Origin: Coleofasciculus sp. S288
GTDB lineage: Bacteria; Cyanobacteriota; Cyanobacteriia; Cyanobacteriales; Coleofasciculaceae
Reading direction: 5' to 3'
NCBI GenBank assembly: GCA_020216575.1
Contig: JAIUYC010000325.1
Span: 1 to 5,742 of the forward strand
DNA length: 5,742 bases
The notes under the pieces are model-generated. The model did not search any database, was not told the DNA's origin, and saw nothing but the letters and a program-made list of their open reading frames with translations. Below, one piece after another: positions 1-3,473 of the stretch. The translations under genes and the position numbers were made by a program. Numbering within the stretch: position 1 is the stretch's first letter; each line of letters opens with the position of its first letter.

Positions 1-1
1 A

Positions 2-355
2 AGCGATCGCGATCTAGATATCCTGAATCAAGCCCGGATGAATGCCGAACAATGTGGCGTTGCCCATCAAGTCACCTTCACCCAAACTGAACTATCCCAA
101 ATAGAACCTCCAGCAGAGTGCGGCGTCATCATCTGCAACCCTCCTTATGGAGAGCGTCTGGGGAATGTCAGGGAATTAGGAGATTTCTATAAACTACTAG
201 GAGATGTCTTCAAACAACGCTTCAAAGGGTGGACAGCTTTTGTTTTAACTGGCAACAAAGAGTTGGCAAAGCGAGTAGGACTCAAAGCTGCTCGCCGCAT
301 CCCTGTCTATAATGGCTCAATCTCCTGTACGTTCCTAAAGTACGACCTTTATTAA
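2..355 (+). CDS. RNA guanine N2-methyltransferase, RlmL/COG0116 type (5' partial)
   Basis: This is the C-terminal 117 residues of a class I SAM-dependent methyltransferase. The frame is open from base 2 with no stop, so the ATG at 38 is internal and not the start. The visible part begins at a SDRDLDIL segment, which fits the acidic loop that contacts SAM. It then has the catalytic motif NPPYGERL, whose Asn codon is at 137-139; NPPY is the hallmark of N-methyltransferases acting on exocyclic or ring amines. Further on it has W-TAFVLTGNKELAK and a C-terminal RRIPVYNGSISC, both matching what I recall of COG0116 proteins, which methylate 23S rRNA guanine (G2445 in E. coli RlmL). The THUMP domain and the glycine-rich SAM motif I would lie upstream, outside the window. 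The exact rRNA target cannot be decided from this part. The stop is TAA at 353-355. The next plus-strand gene starts 577 bases later, so they are unlikely to be co-transcribed. Confidence 0.88.
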   Translation, partial: SDRDLDILNQARMNAEQCGVAHQVTFTQTELSQIEPPAECGVIICNPPYGERLGNVRELGDFYKLLGDVFKQRFKGWTAFVLTGNKELAKRVGLKAARRIPVYNGSISCTFLKYDLY

Positions 356-396
356 ATCAGGTTTTTTCTAAGTCAGGTCGATGGGCAGAATTAAAC

Positions 397-468
397 GTAA
401 GGTGGGCATTGCCCGCTAAAATTCTGTAGTTCAAGTCCGGAGAGAATAATGGGCAATGCCCACCCTAC
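397..468. repeat. Long inverted repeat (18-base arms, 36-base loop)
   Basis: The arm GTAAGGTGGGCATTGCCC at 397-414 is the reverse complement of GGGCAATGCCCACCCTAC at 451-468 at 17 of 18 positions; the only mismatch is 400 against 465. Each arm also contains its own small palindrome (GGGCA-N-TGCCC), so either one large cruciform or two small hairpins could form. From memory, GTAGGGTGGGCAATGCCC-like sequences recur between genes in many cyanobacteria, which suggests a dispersed repeat or a small non-autonomous element. It starts 41 bases after the methyltransferase stop and could end or stabilise that transcript. No U-tract follows it, so a classic intrinsic terminator is not supported. Confidence 0.8.
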
Positions 469-603
469 AAATTTATCTCGCTCTAGTTATCACTTTATGC
501 CCGTGCAAAGTAGACATTGCCGATATAGAAGTCGCCAAGGCGATTAGGACACAGCCAAACCCTGAAACCTTAACCAGCCAATATGCATCCCTTTTGCATA
601 AAA

Positions 604-627
604 GCCCTCTGCCCTGGAGCCTTTTGC
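604..627 (-). repeat. Dispersed G-rich repeat, copy 1 (inverted)
   Basis: Read on the minus strand, these 24 bases match 3362-3385 on the plus strand at 23 of 24 positions, sharing the core GGCTCCAGGGCAGAGGGC. The match lies in non-coding DNA at both places. It resembles the degenerate heptamer repeats (GGCAGAA, GGGCAGA and the like) scattered between cyanobacterial genes. The pair is in inverted orientation and encloses the unknown gene and the persulfide dioxygenase gene. Confidence 0.75.
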
Positions 628-916
628 TATAAATCCCGATAGCGGCGATTTAGAACGTATATATTGGTGTATCCCTGGGAAAAGTCTCTCTAAAGAGGCT
701 AGATATCGCAGTACATCGGTGCTTTCTAGTTTAAAACTCCTATAAAAATAAAATTTTGAGAAAGCAAAATTGATTGAATCTTTAGAACAGGGCTGCTAAG
801 ACAAGCGTTCTACAGCATGGGTGCATGGAAATTATCGAGATGGAACTCAACTTCGAGGCACTGAATAGAGCTGAGTTTTGAGACTGTCTCATCAGGTTGA
901 TATTAAATACCCAATC

Positions 917-922
917 AGGTGG
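917..922 (+). promoter_or_regulatory. Ribosome binding site that sets the start at 932
   Basis: AGGTGG ends 9 bases before the ATG at 932-934, a usual Shine-Dalgarno distance. The alternative TTG at 878 sits one codon after a stop (TGA at 872-874) and has no comparable site, so this motif favours the ATG. Confidence 0.55.
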
Positions 923-931
923 AAAAATAAA

Positions 932-1708
932 ATGGGGCTAAACATTCACTACTCCTTCAAGCTCAATTCTGGAGGTGCTGAACTCGCCAGAGAGAAGATA
1001 ATGGCATTACGCCAGTCTGCTCTCGATTTGCCGTTTGCTGAAGTGGGTGAACTTGTTGAGTTTCAGGTAGAAGCAGGTGAGTTGGATTTAGGTGAAGGTG
1101 CTGCACGCCTATTTCGCGATCGCTCCGATCCGCAATATTGGATTAGAGCTAACGCGAATCGAGGTATTTTTCACGATCGCTATCACTTTAGTATCCCCGC
1201 TCGGCAGGCAATTTATTTCCAAGTATGGCCGGGTGAAGGGTGTGAAACCGCTTTTTTTGGCTTAGCGATGTACCCAGAAACGATTGTGCGCCAGGTTGGC
1301 GATCGGCTAGAGGAGATTGACACCAATATTAATGGTTGGTGTTGGTTCGATCTTTGTAAAACCCAATATGCTAGTAACCCACACTACGGGGGACTCGAAC
1401 ACTTTCTCAAGTGCCACTTACTCATTATTAAGATGCTTGACGAAGCCCGACAGTTAGGCATCGTAGAAAACGTTGCGGATGATGGTACTTATTGGGGACA
1501 ACGGGATACCGAAGCTCTAATTAATGCTCTCGAAGAACACAATGCCTTAGTCGCTGCAATTGTTGGGCAACTTGGCGATGCGCTCGATAGAGTAGGTCAA
1601 GGACAGGCTCAGGCTCCCATCGCTTCTTATCCTAACTTTGAATATTTGGAAGCTAAGGGTAGTATGCACTTGAAAGATAATGAGTCCGAGAGCGCAGAAA
1701 AGCAATAA
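932..1708 (+). CDS. Conserved protein of unknown function (258 aa)
   Basis: I do not recognise a named domain. The ATG at 932 gives MGLNIHYSFKL and has a ribosome binding site. A 54-base in-frame extension back to a TTG at 878 exists but reads unlike the rest. The protein is soluble-looking, with no signal peptide or membrane segment. Visible landmarks are an N-terminal helix ending in ALDLPFAEVGELVEF (about residues 31-45), WPGEGCE (99-105), WCWFDLCKTQYASNP (136-150) with two Cys, and GGLEHFLKCH (153-162). An aspartate-rich GYW-type segment (VADDGTYWGQRD, about 181-192) and a Gln/Ala-rich low-complexity tail (about 222-230) ending in acidic residues follow. From memory, the CKTQYASNP and GG-EHFL-CH pattern occurs in a widespread uncharacterised bacterial family; I know of no assigned function. 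The stop at 1706-1708 is followed by a stem-loop. It is separated by 228 bases from the persulfide dioxygenase gene, so a shared role is not implied. Confidence 0.85.
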   Translation: MGLNIHYSFKLNSGGAELAREKIMALRQSALDLPFAEVGELVEFQVEAGELDLGEGAARLFRDRSDPQYWIRANANRGIFHDRYHFSIPARQAIYFQVWPGEGCETAFFGLAMYPETIVRQVGDRLEEIDTNINGWCWFDLCKTQYASNPHYGGLEHFLKCHLLIIKMLDEARQLGIVENVADDGTYWGQRDTEALINALEEHNALVAAIVGQLGDALDRVGQGQAQAPIASYPNFEYLEAKGSMHLKDNESESAEKQ

Positions 1709-1729
1709 CGAATTTCTTCCCTGGTTCGT

Positions 1730-1746
1730 CTTCCCTCCGAGGGAAG
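1730..1746 (+). terminator. Stem-loop, possible terminator of the 932-1708 gene
   Basis: CTTCCCT (1730-1736) pairs perfectly with AGGGAAG (1740-1746) around a CCG loop, 21 bases after the stop codon. A second CTTCCCT at 1716-1722 could replace the 5' arm, giving an alternative larger loop. The bases after the stem (TTAATCTGAG) are only mildly T-rich, so termination is plausible but not proven. Confidence 0.4.
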
Positions 1747-1761
1747 TTAATCTGAGTTGAA

Positions 1762-1787
1762 GACGCGGGGATAGGGGGACGCGGGGA
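1762..1787. repeat. Short direct repeat GACGCGGGGA, two copies
   Basis: GACGCGGGGA occurs at 1762-1771 and 1778-1787, with period 16 and a six-base spacer TAGGGG. It is G-rich on the plus strand and non-coding, in the style of the short tandemly repeated sequences found between genes in filamentous cyanobacteria. Confidence 0.65.
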
Positions 1788-1829
1788 ATTTAATTTTCAT
1801 GTGTCCTGGTGTACGCAGTTCATGAGCGA

Positions 1830-1847
1830 CTACTTACCTTGAAGTAG
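1830..1847 (+). other. Small stem-loop upstream of the persulfide dioxygenase gene
   Basis: CTACTT (1830-1835) and AAGTAG (1842-1847) form a 6-bp dyad with a 6-base loop, followed by a T-rich stretch (GTTTATTCCTTTT, 1848-1860). It could be a weak terminator for upstream transcription or an operator half-site pair. It lies just before the promoter-like hexamers, so either role is possible and neither is demonstrated. Confidence 0.3.
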
Positions 1848-1858
1848 GTTTATTCCTT

Positions 1859-1911
1859 TTGACAGAAGAGAGTTGTTCAATAGTCCATCAGAATTTATAT
1901 AACTATACAAT
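1859..1911 (+). promoter_or_regulatory. Candidate promoter region for the persulfide dioxygenase gene
   Basis: A perfect TTGACA lies at 1859-1864, but no good -10 hexamer stands 16-18 bases after it. A second arrangement is TTGTTC (1873-1878), 17 bases, then TATATA (1896-1901); TACAAT at 1906-1911 is another -10-like hexamer. The region is clearly AT-rich compared with its flanks and lies 26-78 bases before the start codon, so a promoter here is likely although the exact boxes are uncertain. Confidence 0.35.
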
Positions 1912-1936
1912 CATATTTTCAAGTGAGGGATAGACT

Positions 1937-3349
1937 ATGGCATTAGTTTTAGAGCAAATCAATGCCGAAGGATTGGCACAGCTGTCTTACCTGGTGGGTG
2001 ATGATAAGGCTGGGGTAGCTGCTGTGATTGACCCTCGTCGCGATGTAGACGTTTACCTGCAAATGGCACGCGATCGCGGAGTAAGAATTACTCATATCGT
2101 CGAAACTCATATCCATGCCGACTTTGTTTCTGGTTCCCACGAACTTAAGGCAAGGACGGGTGCGCCCATCTACGGAGGAAAAAGCGACGATTATCAGTTT
2201 GAGTTGCAGCAGATAAGCGAAGGAGAGGAGTTGCCATTGGGCAGTGTTACCCTTCGTGCAATGCACACACCAGGGCATACACCCGAACACGTCTCGTTAC
2301 TCATTTTTGATTCAAAGCAGGGCAGGGAACCGTTCGGTGTCTTGACGGGCGATACGTTGTTTAACCTTGATGTCGGACGCCCCGATTTATTAGGTGGCGG
2401 TACGGAAAAAAAACTGGCAGCGCAACTGTATCATTCATTATTCGATAAACTGCTGCCACTGGGCGATCGCATTGAAGTTTACCCCTGCCACGGTGCGGGT
2501 TCATCATGCGGGAAGTCAATTGGCGATCGCAGACACAGTACCATCGGCAACGAGCGGATTTTTAGCGAAGCCTTAAAACAGCGCACGGAACAAGAGTTTA
2601 TTGAGTGGATTTTGAGCGACATGCCAGAACCACCGAGACACTACCCACGTTTAAAAAAAGTGAATGCTAAAGGTGCGCCTGTTAAGGGTTGCGTGCCAAC
2701 TTTACCACCGCTATCGCCTCAGCAATTCCAGAAGATGAGCGAGAATGAGAACACCATTATCCTCGATACACGCTCAATTCTCGCCTTTGGCGGCGGACAC
2801 ATTCTGGGTGCAATCAACATTGCCTTAAACCCTCCCTTTCCTAACTGGGTGGGCTGGATGATTGACCCGGAGAAGACGCTGTTGCTGGTTGTGGAAAGCG
2901 AGCGGGATATCAAGCTTGTGACCGAACAATTGTTCCGGCTCGGCTATGATAACTTAGGCGGCTATCTGCACAGTGGCATGACGAGCTGGCAGAATGCCGG
3001 ATTGCCCCTGAAGCACATTGGCGAGTGGACGGTGTATGAGTTGAACCAACACAAGGATGACTCGAACCTAACCGTGCTAGATGTCCGAACCGAAGGCGAG
3101 TACAACAAGGGCTGTGTACCGGGAGCAAAGCACATCTTTGTACCCCACCTTGAGGAACACTTGGATGAATTGGATCGATCTCAGACCATCGCTACATATT
3201 GCGGTACTGGTTACCGGGCTTCCCTTGCTACCAGTCTATTGCAAAAGCATGGATTTGAGAATGTGATTAATGTTCCCGGTTCATGGACCGCTTGGAAGGC
3301 TGCCAAGCTCCCCGTACAGCAGTCCACTCGGACTTTTGCTCAGGTATAG
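1937..3349 (+). CDS. Persulfide dioxygenase-rhodanese fusion (CstB/ETHE1-like)
   Basis: A 470-residue cytoplasmic-type protein with three domains. Residues about 1-235 are a metallo-beta-lactamase fold with THIHADF (H58, H60, D62), HTPGH (H114), TGDT (D139) and PCHGAG (H185). H58, H114 and D139 fit the mononuclear iron ligands of ETHE1-type persulfide dioxygenases, which oxidise glutathione or other low-molecular-weight persulfides to sulfite. Residues about 258-357 form a rhodanese-like domain (ILDTRS...GHILGAINI) whose expected Cys loop reads VVESERDIK, without Cys, so it is catalytically dead. Residues about 363-460 form a second rhodanese with an intact CGTGYR loop (C422), able to transfer sulfane sulfur, for example making thiosulfate from sulfite. 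This order matches Staphylococcus CstB (about 444 residues). GAGGGA at 1925-1930 is a good ribosome binding site for the ATG. A duplicated GGTATA gives two tandem in-frame TAG stops (3347-3349, 3353-3355). No sulfide:quinone reductase or persulfide-sensing regulator is beside it here. Confidence 0.93.
   Translation: MALVLEQINAEGLAQLSYLVGDDKAGVAAVIDPRRDVDVYLQMARDRGVRITHIVETHIHADFVSGSHELKARTGAPIYGGKSDDYQFELQQISEGEELPLGSVTLRAMHTPGHTPEHVSLLIFDSKQGREPFGVLTGDTLFNLDVGRPDLLGGGTEKKLAAQLYHSLFDKLLPLGDRIEVYPCHGAGSSCGKSIGDRRHSTIGNERIFSEALKQRTEQEFIEWILSDMPEPPRHYPRLKKVNAKGAPVKGCVPTLPPLSPQQFQKMSENENTIILDTRSILAFGGGHILGAINIALNPPFPNWVGWMIDPEKTLLLVVESERDIKLVTEQLFRLGYDNLGGYLHSGMTSWQNAGLPLKHIGEWTVYELNQHKDDSNLTVLDVRTEGEYNKGCVPGAKHIFVPHLEEHLDELDRSQTIATYCGTGYRASLATSLLQKHGFENVINVPGSWTAWKAAKLPVQQSTRTFAQV
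2463..2530. repeat. HIP1 palindromes (two of six in the window)
   Basis: GCGATCGC occurs at 2463-2470 and 2523-2530, exactly 60 bases apart inside the persulfide dioxygenase gene. Other perfect copies are at 3-10, 1116-1123, 2070-2077 and 3495-3502. The octamer is strongly over-represented in many cyanobacterial genomes and is the best single clue to the source organism. Confidence 0.95.
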
Positions 3350-3360
3350 GTATAGCATAA

Positions 3361-3392
3361 GGCAGAAGGCTCCAGGGCAGAGGGCAGAAGGT
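3361..3392 (+). repeat. Dispersed G-rich repeat, copy 2 (degenerate heptamers)
   Basis: This stretch can be read as degenerate heptamers GGCAGAA, GGCTCCA, GGGCAGA, GGGCAGA, then AGG. Bases 3362-3385 match the reverse complement of 604-627 with one mismatch, at 3365. It starts 11 bases after the stop of the persulfide dioxygenase gene. It is non-coding and of the short-repeat type common in cyanobacterial spacers. Confidence 0.75.
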
Positions 3393-3404
3393 TTATTATT
3401 AGTA

Positions 3405-3434
3405 CCCGGAGCTCCCCCTGCCTCCCGGAGCTCT
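3405..3434. repeat. CCCGGAGCTC direct repeat forming a GC-rich hairpin between convergent genes
   Basis: CCCGGAGCTC occurs at 3405-3414 and 3424-3433. Because GAGCTC is self-complementary, the two copies can also pair: 3408-3415 with 3427-3434, seven Watson-Crick pairs plus one G-U, around an 11-base loop. It sits in the 124-base gap between two genes that end facing each other, where a bidirectional terminator would be expected. There is no clear U-tract on the plus side; on the minus strand the sequence after it is moderately T-rich. Terminator function is therefore only a possibility. Confidence 0.4.
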
Positions 3435-3473
3435 CGTAACTGGTGGAAAACTTCTGCCGAGCTGGTCTAGTCT

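Larger units (their letters stand above)
469..931. other. Intergenic region without a convincing gene
   Basis: No frame on either strand here gives a protein I recognise. The region contains one copy of a dispersed 24-base repeat (604-627, listed separately) and a minor dyad near 686-697 (CTCTCTAAAGAG). It also has an AT-rich stretch at 738-757 and a frame at 752-868 broken by one stop, discussed as a weak gene-remnant candidate. A promoter for the gene starting at 932 is expected somewhere here, but I find no well-spaced pair of -35 and -10 hexamers that I would defend. Confidence 0.5.

Noticed and set aside
38..40. ATG as the start of the methyltransferase
   Set aside because: The frame is open upstream to base 2 with SAM-site-like residues, and a 105-residue protein would lack the SAM-binding half of the fold.
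397..468. CRISPR-like repeat unit
   Set aside because: There are only two arms, in inverted orientation, with one interval; no direct-repeat array or cas gene is present.
878..931. N-terminal extension of the unknown protein from a TTG at 878
   Set aside because: TTG starts are rare, no ribosome binding site precedes it, and AGGTGG at 917-922 fits the ATG at 932, where the family-like sequence MGLNIHYSF begins.
1859..1864. Perfect TTGACA as a firm -35 box
   Set aside because: No acceptable -10 hexamer lies 16-18 bases downstream, so it is reported only as part of a candidate promoter region.
1949..2290. 113-codon open frame on the minus strand
   Set aside because: It lies wholly inside the well-supported persulfide dioxygenase gene and its translation shows no recognisable motif.
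932..3349. Two-gene operon of the unknown gene and the persulfide dioxygenase gene
   Set aside because: A 228-base gap containing a stem-loop, repeats and promoter-like sequence separates them, so co-transcription is not supported.
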